64,000 nucleotides of DNA from Paraburkholderia bonniea (GCF_009455625.1 NZ_QPEQ01000001.1:1922001-1986000); one strand, 5' to 3'. Shown: positions 38,866-51,464, counted from the stretch's first letter. Notes: generated from the letters alone by a model not told the origin. Program-made: numbers and translations.

Positions 38866-40189
38866 AAAGCGAGCCGAGCCCGAGAATTTGCGTGAGTTCA
38901 TCCAGCGCCGTGCGCGATTCCAGCAGCAAGTGCGGATCGGCCAGGTCAGCGGGCGCGAGCGTATCGCGGTAATGGCGCTCGATCCAGCTATCCAGCCGCG
39001 TGAACAGCGCGTCGTCGAGCCACATCCCTGGCAGCACGGCGGCGCGTTCGGCTTCGTTCAGCACCACCCGCAAGCGTAGGCAGGCAGGCCCGCCGCCGTT
39101 TTTCATGCTCTCGCGCAGATCAAACACCAGCACCTCATCAACCGGACCAGGACGCGCACTCAGCCCGTCAAGCCATGCGGCCACCCGTGGCCGTTCACGG
39201 CACTCCTGCGGCACCACCAGCACTTGCCGCCCATCCGGCAGCCGCAACAACTGGCTGTTGAATAGATACGACGACACCGCATCCGCCACGCTGACCTGGG
39301 CCTCGGGCACCTCAAGCACCTGTAACTGTGCGCCAAGCCGCGCCATCCGTTCGCGCAGCGTGTCGTACACCTGCGCCTGCGCAACAAACGCTTGCTCATG
39401 GCAAAAAAGCGTCTGGCCATTACCCACGGCGATCACGTCGTTATGAAACACCCCCGCGTCGATCACCTCGGGATTTTGCTGGGCATACACGGTGGCTGCG
39501 TCCTGCAAGCCGTGATGCTGGGCCACCGCCCGGCTGGCTTCGAAAGTCTGACGCGCCGGATAACGCTGCGGCTGCGGCCCCGGCCGGTATTCGCTGCGGC
39601 CATAGACAAAAAACTCGACGCCCGGCGCGCCGTAGTCGCGGCAAAAGCGCGTGTGGTTCGCTGCGCCTTCGTCGCCTAGCGCAGGGGTGCCAGGCAAGGC
39701 CTCGTGCACCACGAAATGCTCCGGCGCGGCAAAGATCGTGCGCAGCGTGCGGCGGGTCGCCTCGTGTTCGATCGCGCGATGCAGCTTGCTGCACAGGTTG
39801 GCCGGGGTGAAATGCACGCGGGCATCAGGCGTATCGGCCGACGGGCTGACGGTCGCGGCATTCGCAGTCCACATCGCGGAGGCCGAGCTCGCCGCCGCCA
39901 GCAGTTCAGGCGCGTCTTTCGCCGCACGGGCGATCACGCTGGCGTCATCGCCCGAAAATCCGAGGTCGCGCAGCAAGCGTATGGAAGGCCGCTCCTGCGG
40001 CGGCAGCACACCTTGCGCCAGCCCCAGATCCGCCAGCTGCTTCATCTTGCGCAAGCCTTGCCGCGCCGCAGCCTTGGGATTGGCGCTGGATTTTTCGTTG
40101 CTTTGCGACGCGACGTTGCCATACGACAGCCCCGCGTAGTTGTGTGTTGGACCGACGAGTCCGTCGAAATTCGCTTCAATGGCTGACAT
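38849..40189 (-). CDS. astB: N-succinylarginine dihydrolase
   Basis: Converts N2-succinylarginine to succinylornithine, CO2 and two ammonia. The 446 residues match the family length. Motifs: [20 protein letters not shown] at the N-terminus, [17 protein letters not shown] with the catalytic His in the middle, and [17 protein letters not shown] containing the nucleophilic Cys. It belongs to the amidinotransferase fold. Between astD (10-bp gap) and astE (overlap) in the operon. Confidence 0.96.
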   Translation of the reverse strand: MSAIEANFDGLVGPTHNYAGLSYGNVASQSNEKSSANPKAAARQGLRKMKQLADLGLAQGVLPPQERPSIRLLRDLGFSGDDASVIARAAKDAPELLAAASSASAMWTANAATVSPSADTPDARVHFTPANLCSKLHRAIEHEATRRTLRTIFAAPEHFVVHEALPGTPALGDEGAANHTRFCRDYGAPGVEFFVYGRSEYRPGPQPQRYPARQTFEASRAVAQHHGLQDAATVYAQQNPEVIDAGVFHNDVIAVGNGQTLFCHEQAFVAQAQVYDTLRERMARLGAQLQVLEVPEAQVSVADAVSSYLFNSQLLRLPDGRQVLVVPQECRERPRVAAWLDGLSARPGPVDEVLVFDLRESMKNGGGPACLRLRVVLNEAERAAVLPGMWLDDALFTRLDSWIERHYRDTLAPADLADPHLLLESRTALDELTQILGLGSLYDFQR

Positions 40190-40198
40190 CGTTGATCC

Positions 40199-42754
<2,556 letters not shown>

Positions 42755-42758
<4 letters not shown>

Positions 42759-43888
42759 GATGCGTCTCCGGCAAAACCAGCGGCTGCGGCGCTCTGCGCG
42801 CGAGGCTGATGCAACGGCACACAACGCACCACATCGCCCGGCTCTACATTGAGCGCCGCAGCGACCTCCGGCGTGAGCGGCGCAAGCGGCGCGGCCAGCG
42901 CAACCTGATGAGCAGCATGAGCCGTGGCACAGGAAGCTGCCGCCTCAGCAGCAGGCAGATCCGCCAGCACACAGCGAAACCCATCCAGCGCATGGCTCGC
43001 CACCAGATATGTCGAGCCCGCTAACGCGGCGTCAGTCGATCCAGACGCCCATTGCACCCGGCGATTTTCGTTGCGCGCCGCGCAGCGGCTGCGCTCAACC
43101 GGCACGGTCAGAACCGGGCCCGCATCGAAGATATCGACGTAACGGTCGGTTTCGAAACCTTCTTCCTGATGAATTTCATAGGCTAGCAACGCGCCCGCAT
43201 CGGGCTCGCCCAGCACTCGCTGCGCCGCTTCGGGCAGCAACGGCACATAGATCGGATAACTCGGCATCACTTCAGCGATAAAGCGGTGGCTACGCCCGCT
43301 TGAGGCCCGCTCAATCGCGGCGAAATCGCGCCCAAAAAATTTGCGCCCCACCGCTTCCCAGAACGGCGACACCCCAGCGTCGTCGGTCACACCTAACAGC
43401 AGCGTGAAGACCTCAGGCGTAAAACGCTGACGCTGCGCCGCGAGATACATCATGCGTGCCCGCGACAGCAAATGCGCCGCCGCATCGCCACGCAGCGAAG
43501 GCGCGAGATAAAAGCCTGCGAGACGGCTCATCCCGGTCAGTTCATGCGACATCGTCAGCGCGTGGATCTTGCGGCTCACATGCAGCTCGCGTGACGCGTG
43601 AATCAGCGCATCGTTACGAAACGCATAGAACGGTTCGGCATAGCCCGCCGCCGCGATGATGCTGGCGGTGCCAAGCAAGGTGTCCGTGGCCGTATCAGCG
43701 AGGACAAACAGATAAAACTCTTCCCCGGGGAAATCGACTTCGGCGCGAAACGAATCTTCGGACAACGCAATGCGCGCTTCGAGCGCCGCGCGCTCATGCG
43801 GCAGCGAGTGCAGCACTGGCCGAGCGGTCTGCGCCATCTGCAACAGCGCATCGAGATCGGCAAGACGGGCAGGACGGACATAGTGCAT
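42755..43888 (-). CDS. aruF: Arginine/ornithine N-succinyltransferase, first subunit
   Basis: Paralogue of the next gene and partner in the heteromeric succinyltransferase. The 377-residue product carries the same landmarks: PFYAFRNDALIHASRELHVS, ELTGMSRLAGFYLAPSLRGD, and FETDRYVDIFDAGPVLTVPV. The start at 43888 is the first ATG (MHYVRPARLADLDALLQMAQ). Unusually, it is separated from aruC by a 405-bp spacer with tandem repeats, whereas the downstream genes are packed tightly. Confidence 0.93.
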
Positions 43889-44293
43889 CTGCGCTCCTGG
43901 AGTGAAATGACCAGCGTTTGAAGTGCGCTAGCCAGAAATGAACACGGGGTGAAGCACCAGCGGGGTGAGTCGGGTAATCAGGTTAGCTAACCTGGTGGCA
44001 CCCGTGGTGCGCGGTGCGCGCCTGGGAGCCCGGTGCCAGTGACCTGGTAGATGGGTTTGGGCGATTGGAGAATTCCGTTCATCGTCGTCATGTACGGGTC
44101 AAGTCTTCGTGGTTTGCCTTCGTGGTTTGCCTTCGTGGTTTGCCTTCGTGGTTTGCCTTCGTGGTTTGCCTTCGTGGTTTGCCTTCGTGGTTTGCCTTTG
44201 TGGTTTGCCTTTGTGGTTCGTCACAGCGCTTTACCTCAGCGATTTACCCCAGCAAATTACCCCAGCGGCAAACCCCAACCCCAGCAATCCGCC
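43889..44293. other. Spacer between aruC and aruF
   Basis: A non-coding 405 bp inside an otherwise tight operon. It contains the 13-bp tandem repeat at 44105-44220 and could hold an internal promoter for aruF. Open frames across the repeat encode only low-complexity sequence. Confidence 0.6.
44105..44220. repeat. 13-bp tandem repeat, seven perfect and two imperfect copies
   Basis: The unit CTTCGTGGTTTGC repeats without a break from 44105 to 44195, then two variant copies (CTTTGTGG...) reach 44220. The length is not a multiple of three and the region is not coding. Confidence 0.95.
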
Positions 44294-45550
44294 TCAGCCC
44301 TTCGGCTGCGCCGCACCAGCCTCGGCCGCCACGCTAGCCACCACACGCGCCAGCGTCCGTTCCAGTCGAGCAAAACCCTCATCGAGATCAGCTAACGGAA
44401 TAATCAGCGAAGGCGCAAAACGCAGCACATCGGGCCCGGCCATCAGCAGCATCAAACCCTCTTGCGCGGCGGCGGTCAGCACCTCTTTCGCCCGTCCCTT
44501 GAAGCGTTCGTTGAGCTCCGCGCCGATCAGCAAACCCTTGCCCCGGATCTGCCGAAACACACCGAAACGCGCGTCCAGCCGCGCCAGATGCGCCCGCACC
44601 ACCTCACTGCGCTGACGCACGCCTTCGAGCAACGCGGGCTCGCTCACCAGCTCCACCACCTTCGACGCAATGGCCGCTGCCAGCGGATTACCACCGTAAG
44701 TCGTGCCATGCACGCCCACCTTGAAATGCTGCGCCAGCGCCGCCGTGGTCAGCATCGCGCCAATCGGGAAGCCATTGCCCAGCGCCTTGGCCGTGGTCAG
44801 GATATCGGGCGTGACGCCGCTTTCCTGGTACGCATAGAAATGCCCGGTGCGCCCCACTCCGGTCTGCACTTCATCGAAAATCAGCAACGCCTCGTGCGCA
44901 TCACAAGCATCCCGCAGCGCCTGCAAAAACGCAGGTTCTGCCGGAATCACCCCACCCTCACCCTGCACCGGCTCAACGATCACCGCACAAGTATTCGGCC
45001 CAATCGCCGCGCGCGCGGCAGCGATATCGTTGTAAGGCACATGCAGCAGATCAGCCGGCACCGGGCCGAAACCTTCGGAATACTTCGGCTGGCCGCCAAC
45101 ACTCACCGTCAGGAAAGTCCGGCCATGGAATGACTGAGCGAAAGAAACGATGCCGGTTTTGTGCACGCCATGCCGCTCAAAACCCACACGGCGCGCCAGC
45201 TTCAACGCAGCCTCATTGGCCTCGGCACCTGAGTTGGCGAAAAACGCGCGCTCAGCAAAACTCAGCGCTTCAAGCTGACGCGCCAGCCGCAACACCGGCA
45301 AGTTGGTATAGCCATTGCCGATATGCCAGAGCTGGCCGCCCTGCTCCTGCAGCACCTGCAGCAACGCCGGATGAGCATGCCCCAGCCCGGTAACCGCAAT
45401 CCCACCGGCGAAGTCGATGTATTCACGCCCTTCGGTATCCCACACCCGCGAGCCCTCGCCGCGCACCGGAATAAAAGCCGCCGGAGCGAAAACCGGCACC
45501 ATCACTTCGTCAAAGGTTTGCCGTGTCACGGCTGTGCTGGAGGGGTTCAT
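44294..45550 (-). CDS. aruC: Succinylornithine/acetylornithine aminotransferase
   Basis: PLP enzyme moving the delta-amino group of succinylornithine to 2-oxoglutarate; the same family member also serves acetylornithine in arginine synthesis. The start at 45550 follows AGGAATT. The 418 residues contain [16 protein letters not shown], the Asp that binds the pyridine ring in [15 protein letters not shown], and the PLP lysine in [13 protein letters not shown]. The C-terminus has the usual [11 protein letters not shown]. It is the first gene of the operon aruC-aruF-aruG-astD-astB-astE. Confidence 0.94.
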   Translation of the reverse strand: MNPSSTAVTRQTFDEVMVPVFAPAAFIPVRGEGSRVWDTEGREYIDFAGGIAVTGLGHAHPALLQVLQEQGGQLWHIGNGYTNLPVLRLARQLEALSFAERAFFANSGAEANEAALKLARRVGFERHGVHKTGIVSFAQSFHGRTFLTVSVGGQPKYSEGFGPVPADLLHVPYNDIAAARAAIGPNTCAVIVEPVQGEGGVIPAEPAFLQALRDACDAHEALLIFDEVQTGVGRTGHFYAYQESGVTPDILTTAKALGNGFPIGAMLTTAALAQHFKVGVHGTTYGGNPLAAAIASKVVELVSEPALLEGVRQRSEVVRAHLARLDARFGVFRQIRGKGLLIGAELNERFKGRAKEVLTAAAQEGLMLLMAGPDVLRFAPSLIIPLADLDEGFARLERTLARVVASVAAEAGAAQPKG

Positions 45551-46020
45551 CGTGAATTCCTGTTGAGAGTCAGGTGGCAGGCTAGGCCTGGGAGGCGGTG
45601 AGATTACCGGAGCGAACGTGAACGCAAGTGTAGGAAATCGCCCGCCACTCGTCTTGCGCATACGCGACATGGGTAGGAATTAGTGCGGTGGAGATGGGGA
45701 TCGGAGTGAAAACCCTGATGATCCTGGTGGGTGACGCGGTGACGCGGTGACGGCAGAAGTACGGGGGCGGTGGTTTTGTGTCCTGCTGGCCCGGAAGTAG
45801 CTAGTTCTGATGCGCAGAAGCTCTGATGCAGAGAGGACGAACTCAATACGTCACGGGCGTAAGCCGTGTTGACGGCCGGACTGCCTGGCCGATCGCGGCT
45901 GCTATTGCACGACCCATCCCCCGCGAACCGGCAACGCTGAATTGAGCGGAAAGAAGATGGCCATCACAGCGCAAAAGCGCCGGACCCAAGCTGGCAGAGC
46001 GTATGCAGTGATACGGTGAC
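45551..46020. other. Intergenic region upstream of aruC
   Basis: Promoter region of the arginine catabolic operon. No gene is supported. In P. aeruginosa ArgR binds upstream of aruC; I could not define a convincing matching site here by eye. Confidence 0.5.
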
Positions 46021-46551
46021 TCAGTTGCCCAGCATCTTGAGGACGAAATCGGCTCGCTCCATGACACCAAGCCTGGGAACGATAGAAACCTCATAACCCA
46101 GCGCGGGCCAGACTTCGAGCAGCCGGGAATATTCGTCCATGGCGTGCTCAAGACTATGTTGCCGCTCTGCATCCTGAACGTAAATTTGCGGCCAGGGTGG
46201 CGTCAGGAAAACACGCTGATGGTAGCGATGACGTGGCCCAAGCTGCGTCAATACCGGCTCTCCAGTCAAATGCTGCAGACCAGCCGCGGCGTCGATCACC
46301 CCCCTGTCGAAGAAGGTCCAGTTGCACGGCGAGCCCAATGAAGCCCGATCAGCGAGCGCCACGTCAATGGCACGGCGCAAAAACGCCACTGGGTCGACCC
46401 AGGGCAGCGCCGTCCCGTTGCTATGAAGCGCTGTTTGTACGATCCGCCTGCCAGGTTCTGGCACGACCGCGTAGCCCCGCCGGCCAAGCTCCGCGAGCAA
46501 GGTGGACTTACCGCCGCCGGAGCAGCCAGAGATGACGACGAACCGGTTGAT
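46021..46551 (-). CDS. P-loop AAA-family ATPase with apparent ATC start
   Basis: The coding frame upstream of the usual-looking start carries a full Walker A (VVISGCSGGGKSTLLAELG), so translation must begin before it. In that frame a TGA lies eight codons upstream of the codon ATC at 46549-46551, with no ATG, GTG or TTG between. ATC stands where relatives have Met-Asn-Arg-Phe, and GGAGGA sits just before it, so the start codon may have mutated from ATG or a rare ATC start is used. The 176-residue protein has EPGRRIVQ and FFDRGVIDAAAGL, as in small AAA_28-type ATPase/kinase proteins. Substrate unknown. Confidence 0.7.
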   Translation of the reverse strand: MNRFVVISGCSGGGKSTLLAELGRRGYAVVPEPGRRIVQTALHSNGTALPWVDPVAFLRRAIDVALADRASLGSPCNWTFFDRGVIDAAAGLQHLTGEPVLTQLGPRHRYHQRVFLTPPWPQIYVQDAERQHSLEHAMDEYSRLLEVWPALGYEVSIVPRLGVMERADFVLKMLGN

Positions 46552-46599
46552 ATCTCCTCCGTTGAGATCAGGGCATCACCCTGGATTGCGGCGGAACGC

Positions 46600-46644
46600 G
46601 CTCGTAGCTCGTAGCTCGTAGCTCGTAGCTCGTAGCTCGTAGCT
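46600..46644. repeat. 7-bp tandem repeat, six copies
   Basis: GCTCGTA is repeated six times perfectly (46600-46641) and begins a seventh copy. The array lies about 50-95 bp upstream of the ATPase gene, where its promoter would be. Confidence 0.9.
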
Positions 46645-46736
46645 AGAGCGTGTCAGACGCGTTGGATCAATGGCATTGCATGAGCCATCCATCAGCATGG
46701 CAAAGAAGAGGAAATGCCAGCCGCCCCCCACCACGC

Positions 46737-47156
46737 CTAACGCGCGCTCCAATTGCGGCGCTCCTCGCGCGGGGTCACGCCAAAGCGTTCGCGGTACCGG
46801 TTCGAAAAATGCGCCGCTGAGACAAAGCCGCACGCCAGACTAATCTGCAACACGGATTGCCCGGTGCTGCGCAGTTGCTCACGCGCCTGGGCCAGACGCA
46901 AGTTCAGATAGTGGCGTGACGGCATGGTCGCCAGATACTGGCGAAACCAGCGCTCAAGCTGCCGCCGTGACACGCCAACCAGCGCAGCGAGGTCATCGGT
47001 GGTTAAGGGCTCTTCGAGATTGGCCTGCATCAGCAACAAGGCCTCGTTCAGACGAGGATGATGCTCACCCGCCTCGAGCGTCGCCGGTAGCGCAGGCCCG
47101 GGCTCGCCCGGGTCAGGGCAAGGAGCTGAAGGAGGGGGCGATGCAGCGGGGCTCAT
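46737..47156 (-). CDS. AraC-family DNA-binding domain protein, truncated ArgR-like regulator
   Basis: A 139-residue protein that consists of a 35-residue Pro-rich lead and a complete AraC double helix-turn-helix: LTTDDLAALVGVSRRQLERW and VLQISLACGFVSAAHFSNRY, ending TPREERRNW. The sequence resembles the C-terminal domain of P. aeruginosa ArgR, the GlxA-type activator of the aru operon, which normally has a DJ-1-like domain of about 190 residues before it. Upstream DNA is AT-rich and does not encode that domain. It lies in the expected place beside the aru genes. Either it works as a constitutive regulator or it is a remnant. Confidence 0.75.
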   Translation of the reverse strand: MSPAASPPPSAPCPDPGEPGPALPATLEAGEHHPRLNEALLLMQANLEEPLTTDDLAALVGVSRRQLERWFRQYLATMPSRHYLNLRLAQAREQLRSTGQSVLQISLACGFVSAAHFSNRYRERFGVTPREERRNWSAR

Positions 47157-47738
47157 GAGGCAGACATCAGGCGAACGCGTAACGTGACAGGTAATTTTTC
47201 ATATAAACACAAAGTAAATCTGCCATTCCCAGTAAAGAAAAATCCACGATCACGTACGGTAGCGAAGAAAAATTCATTATTTTCCCGAGCACAACGCGTA
47301 AATCCCCATTCATTCCCGGTTAATCAAAACACCTATAACCGCCTGAGATTTTAAAGCGATTAGTTGACTGAAAATAACACTTAACGCAGCAGATCAAGTC
47401 CAGTACTGATCCAGGCAAAACCAATATGCTCTTGCAAATGACAGACCGGATTTATGGGGTAGCATCCTGATCCTGGCCATAAGTCAGTTCTCAATCAACA
47501 ATCAATCTTGCTTTTGTTGTTCTTCGTCTGCGCCATCAGCGCGGATTCATTCACCCACCTCGAACAACTAGAATTTTCACAGCCGTCCTACACGGTGCAT
47601 GGGCACACCCTTGCGCTAGCGGAAAACAGCGTCTTTGGCCGCGCCCAGATGCAGAGCCATGGACGCGATGCACGCTTCAAGCAAATGGAGGATGAATTTA
47701 GGTCATTTAAAGCCGGCCAAAGTCTATCACTGGCCACA
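47157..47738. other. AT-rich intergenic region and degraded DNA
   Basis: No intact gene. 47157-47500 is AT-rich. From about 47508 an open frame leads into the IS3 remnant, but its first 75 codons are not recognisable as transposase. Confidence 0.45.
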
Positions 47739-48222
47739 GAGCAGCCGGAACCGCTGGCGGTGCCGCAGAGACGGAACAAGTGCTGGTCGATGTATTTCAT
47801 GCACGATCAGCTCGCTAATGAACGTAGCATCAGACTGTTCAGCGTGATTGATGACTTCAAACGCGAAGGCCGATGTATCGAGGTGGACTTCTCTATGACG
47901 GCACTACGTGTGATCCGCTCACTGGATCAGGTGAGCGAATGGCGTGGCAAGCCGATGAAAATCCACTGTAACAACGTTCCCGAATACGTCAGCGAGGCAC
48001 TGAGCGAATGGGCGCTCCGACGCGGCATCGTCCTGCAATTTATCCAGCCAGGCAAGCCACAACAAAACAGTTCGATACGGCTGGCTCGCCCATTACCTGT
48101 TCGAGACGGTAGCCGAGGCTCAGGCGTATGCGGCGAAGTGGTTGTGGTCATGCAATCACGAACGGTCAAACACGGCAATTGGCGGGGTCACGCCAAAACC
48201 GATGTTGCCCAACGCAGCATAA
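47739..48222 (+). pseudogene. IS3-family transposase (orfB) remnant
   Basis: The frame [20 protein letters not shown] through [13 protein letters not shown] matches the integrase core of IS3-family OrfB (IS2/IS51-like). All three catalytic acids are lost: the first Asp of WSMDFM is Tyr, the second in CDNGPEY is Asn (HCNNVPEY), and the region with the Glu (NAYVERFNR) is deleted. After a frameshift near 48079 the C-terminus continues as [20 protein letters not shown] to [15 protein letters not shown] and a stop at 48220-48222. The element is dead. Confidence 0.85.
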
Positions 48223-48255
48223 GCTCTACTTCTGAACCTCGTTAAAACGGGAGAA

Positions 48256-48714
48256 TTATCGCGGGGGCTGATTCGCAAATTCCCGGAGTATATTTTCTCC
48301 TGCAAGGCCGAATTGATTCTCCACCCATTTTTCCGCCTCACCGAAAACATCGATTGCAGAAACTGCACTATTGACTGCCTGACTTAATTTATTATTCGGC
48401 CATTTAACTGCAGCAAGAAAAATACCGGCGAGGCCACGGATGATGTATTTAGCCAGCAATTTATTTTGATCCTGTACTCTTTTTTTCAGCTTTCATCGGT
48501 GCCGCAGCTTACACGGCTGGGCTGAAACGCAATAAAACTGACCATTACCAATAAAAAAAACAGATCCAGAGTATAAGATCGCTCGTGCTTTGTTACTGGG
48601 AATTTGCTGGACCTGCCGCCGTTTATTATGATTATCGACTTGATTAACTGAAAACCTTTGATGAGTGGGAGTGGATACACCAGACACCACATTATTCCCT
48701 GTTACTTTTATCAC
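48256..48714 (-). pseudogene. Small low-GC gene interrupted by an in-frame TGA
   Basis: A GTG at 48714, preceded by AAGAGAAC, opens 73 codons that end in TGA at 48493-48495. The same frame then stays open for 79 more codons to a stop at 48256. The second part includes a hydrophobic helix (LLAKYIIRGLAGIFLAAVKW) followed by an amphipathic tail (VFGEAEKWVENQFGLAGENI). Read through, it is a 152-residue product of unknown family. Low GC and the IS surroundings suggest foreign DNA. A nonsense mutation is the simplest reading. Confidence 0.5.
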
Positions 48715-49403
48715 AATTTAGTTCTCTTTTAAATATTAAAAAATTAAACGTCCAGAATAACGTGCCATATTTCTCACATATACTACCAGGGCTTAAATAA
48801 CGCACAAGTATCAAAGATTCCTGCCCCACAGAGAAATCTTAATGTCTTTCCTCCGTCTGGCGGCATCGTTCTTGAGTCTGGCACATCAGCATGGCGAATC
48901 TGCCATTTGACGACCACGCAGCCAATTTGCCGCTCAAGTGCCGAACCTCTCTGCATCCTTCACTCTGGGTTTATCACGCGCTTTCTCCTTGACGGGGGAT
49001 TTCTCGAAAGCGACCAGTTTTCGTGAAAAACGCTGCTTGTTGATGCACCACAGCGCCAGAAAATACCTGGGATGAAAATCGGCATAGGGGGCGGCCAAGA
49101 GGCCTTACCCCTGCCACACCACCCGGCATGCGGGTCCGCACCTGAGCTCCCCCCGATTAATCAAGCGCCTTGAATTGGAGGTTTCCGGCATCACGCGCTT
49201 CGTGGATGACTTGTACTTGTGCTAGCAACTCTAAGGAGCGAGGGGAGGTTCAGCATGGAACCTTCCTACTTAAGGCGTTACTTAGTTTATGTTTTATTTT
49301 AAAAATTCGAGTCAGGTGTATTTCGCCTGCTTTCGAAAATGGCGCAGCATGCTTTTATATGCTGCATAATTTTTATTGGCTAAATTAACTTTAACCTCTA
49401 AAT
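48715..49403. other. Intergenic region with IS5 end fragment and 50-bp repeat
   Basis: No gene is supported. 49187-49216 encodes RFVDDLYLC-stop on the plus strand, the C-terminal end of an IS5-family transposase. 49022-49072 is repeated with about 85% identity, in the same orientation, at 51404-51456. An AT-rich stretch from 49270 is the probable promoter of the next gene. Confidence 0.5.
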
Positions 49404-50741
49404 ATGCTATTAAATAAACTAACCTCATTAATCACCGACACCAACGCGCGACCGGAAACAACAACTCACGACCCGATGATTAAGCAAGTACCGGTCGAAA
49501 ATCCGCGGTCGATTAAATATTCATATATATGCTTTAATCCAGATAGCTTTCATGGCAATAAAAATTTCAATATCGTTGACGCAGTAGTACGACCTGCTGC
49601 TGAAGAGAAAATACCTTCGGCCTCATCGGATAATCCAAAAAAACAGAATAAAAAAATACCATCCATTGATTTTTTCACAAATATAAAAAAATATTACGGA
49701 ATCAATATAATAGATCACGACGGAAAACCTCTTTCGCCAGACCAATACACGCCTGAAAAAATTTTTGAAAATACAAAACTGGTTGAAATAACTAACTCAT
49801 CAAATAATGAGACCAGCCTGGATGAACTTCGGCAGCAGCTAGGAAAGGAATGGCAGTTTATTCTGCATTGCACGAATCCGGGGTACAAGCAAGAGGTTGA
49901 GAAAAACAGTAATGGTGAATTTGAGGCGGGGTCTACTTTTTTTGCTAATCGTTTATACAATCCCAATCTCACCAACCAGTATTTTGAAAAATTCAAACCT
50001 CAAGAGATTGCATTGCTACATTCTGTATGGGAATTGAATCATATTTTGCATATGGAGTCTGTCCAGTTAAATCTTGCGGATTCAATTTCCCTGGAGTTTA
50101 TTAGCGAGCAAGCCGAAACTTTTGGATTTACTTATATTAATTCGCTTACAAAATACAAAGAAATTATTTCATACTTAATTGAAGAAAGCGCGGACTTTCG
50201 TCGCGAACAGAAAATAATGCCACCAAGTATCAATAAAAAAAATCTTAGTCATGGAGGGAAAGGGATTTTCCATGTAAAGCTCGCTGAATTTACTTATCCC
50301 CAGTTTAATCAAGAAACCAGAAATTTAATCAAAATCTTAGCTGATCATTTCACTAACGCAGCCGAAAACAACAAAATAAGCATCGACCAATTAATGCACG
50401 AGACCATCGCTCTTATTAATGCAAAAATATATATTTATCAAGCGAAATCAGATCCCAAAAAAATGCATATAAAAACCGGATATCTAAAAAACAAGATTAG
50501 GGAAATTTACAAATCTTTAAAAGAATCGAACACGCCCCTACCTTCGACAGTCGTTAAGGCGATTTATGCGGCGACAGTTAGTATCTCGGCACTTGCCAAG
50601 ACTGAACCGATTCTTGGCCTCACTACCTTCACCGATAGAGAGGAGCTACAAAAGTTGTTCGCTGTGCTGCTGGCTAATCCGTCTAGCACAACCTCGTCAT
50701 CAAGCCCAAGCGCTTTCTCCAGCGTCCGCCATAGCCAGTAA
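49404..50741 (+). CDS. Low-GC protein of unknown function, effector-like
   Basis: A 445-residue soluble protein; no signal peptide or membrane helix is seen. The start at 49404 is the first ATG in an AT-rich leader without a clear ribosome binding site. The N-terminal 90 residues are polar and irregular (Thr/Asn/Pro/Lys-rich). The middle (about 150-330) is mainly helical with EWQFILHCTNPGYKQ and LHSVWELNHILHMESVQLNL. The C-terminus is a Ser-rich tail (SSTTSSSSPSAFSS). I do not recognise a family. GC content is far below the chromosome, and the gene lies between two inward-facing IS5 remnants, so it was probably acquired by transfer. A secreted effector is one idea, unproven. Confidence 0.7.
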   Translation: MLLNKLTSLITDTNARPETTTHDPMIKQVPVENPRSIKYSYICFNPDSFHGNKNFNIVDAVVRPAAEEKIPSASSDNPKKQNKKIPSIDFFTNIKKYYGINIIDHDGKPLSPDQYTPEKIFENTKLVEITNSSNNETSLDELRQQLGKEWQFILHCTNPGYKQEVEKNSNGEFEAGSTFFANRLYNPNLTNQYFEKFKPQEIALLHSVWELNHILHMESVQLNLADSISLEFISEQAETFGFTYINSLTKYKEIISYLIEESADFRREQKIMPPSINKKNLSHGGKGIFHVKLAEFTYPQFNQETRNLIKILADHFTNAAENNKISIDQLMHETIALINAKIYIYQAKSDPKKMHIKTGYLKNKIREIYKSLKESNTPLPSTVVKAIYAATVSISALAKTEPILGLTTFTDREELQKLFAVLLANPSSTTSSSSPSAFSSVRHSQ

Positions 50742-50749
50742 TTAGCCTC

Positions 50750-50784
50750 GCGTGGCAGGCTTCACCCAAAGTTGCCTGCCGCGC
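50750..50784 (+). terminator. Terminator-like hairpin after the low-GC gene
   Basis: GCGTGGCAGGC (50750-50760) pairs with GCCTGCCGCGC (50774-50784), one pair being G-U in RNA, around a 13-nt loop. No strong T-run follows. It could equally be an IS end structure. Confidence 0.45.
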
Positions 50785-50794
50785 CTTAAAGGCG

Positions 50795-51234
50795 CTAACA
50801 CAAGTCATCCACGAAGCGCGAACAGATAACAGCAACAGCTGGGGAAAGTGACGCAACATGGATGTCGAGATGACGCTCGAAACGCATGCGTGCGCTTGAC
50901 CACTCGGCGATGCTGTCCGAGCTTCTTTTTACGTTCTACGCCGCGCCGCGCGATACGGGCCTTGATGCCACGCTTGTTCAACTAATGCGGGCAACGGGGC
51001 AAAGTCATAACCCTTGTCCGCATGCAACTTGCCTGGACGTTTGCAGGGTTGGCCGTTCAGGCCCGCCACCGCCGGAATTGCGTCGAACGTGGACTCGGAT
51101 GCCATCGAGTTGTGCCGGTTGGCACCGGTGACCGTGATGACCAGGACAATGCCTCGTGCGTCTACGACGATGCGCTGTTTCGACCCGAGCTTGCCCTGAG
51201 GCTTGAGGTTTCGCAGCTTGGTATCGGCCAGCAT
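50795..51234 (-). pseudogene. IS5-family transposase remnant
   Basis: The minus-strand frame reads RIVVDARGIVLVITVTGANR, then LDKGYDF-like LHADKGYDFAPLPALVEQAW, as in the DDE core of IS5-family transposases common in Burkholderia. Two frameshifts (near 50935 and 50880) interrupt it before the typical ending RFERHLDIHVASLSPAVAVI and RFVDDLC-stop at 50795. The N-terminal third is missing. It cannot be active. Confidence 0.85.
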
Positions 51235-51464
51235 GACATCCGTTTATTTTGGTCAAAAATATCATGATTCAAACCTCTACTTTTCATGATTATTTTTAAT
51301 AATCAAATAGCTAATCCGTTTCAATACCATGGGGCAGAGAAAACCTTCAGCATGGTATTGAGAATCAGTCATGGCACTGCTCGAAATAACACCATTGGTT
51401 ATGCTATGAAAAAAACGCTGTTTGCTTATGCACCACGGTGCCAGAAAATACCCGGCGAGAAAGC

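Noticed and set aside
43994..44008. Sigma-54-like sequence TGGCACCCGTGGTGC
   Set aside because: The GG-N10-GC spacing fits, but it points along the plus strand while all aru genes are on the minus strand, and the -12 box is imperfect.
44014..44615. Plus-strand frames rich in repeated FVVCLRGLPSW
   Set aside because: They are translations of the 13-bp minisatellite, not a repeat protein.
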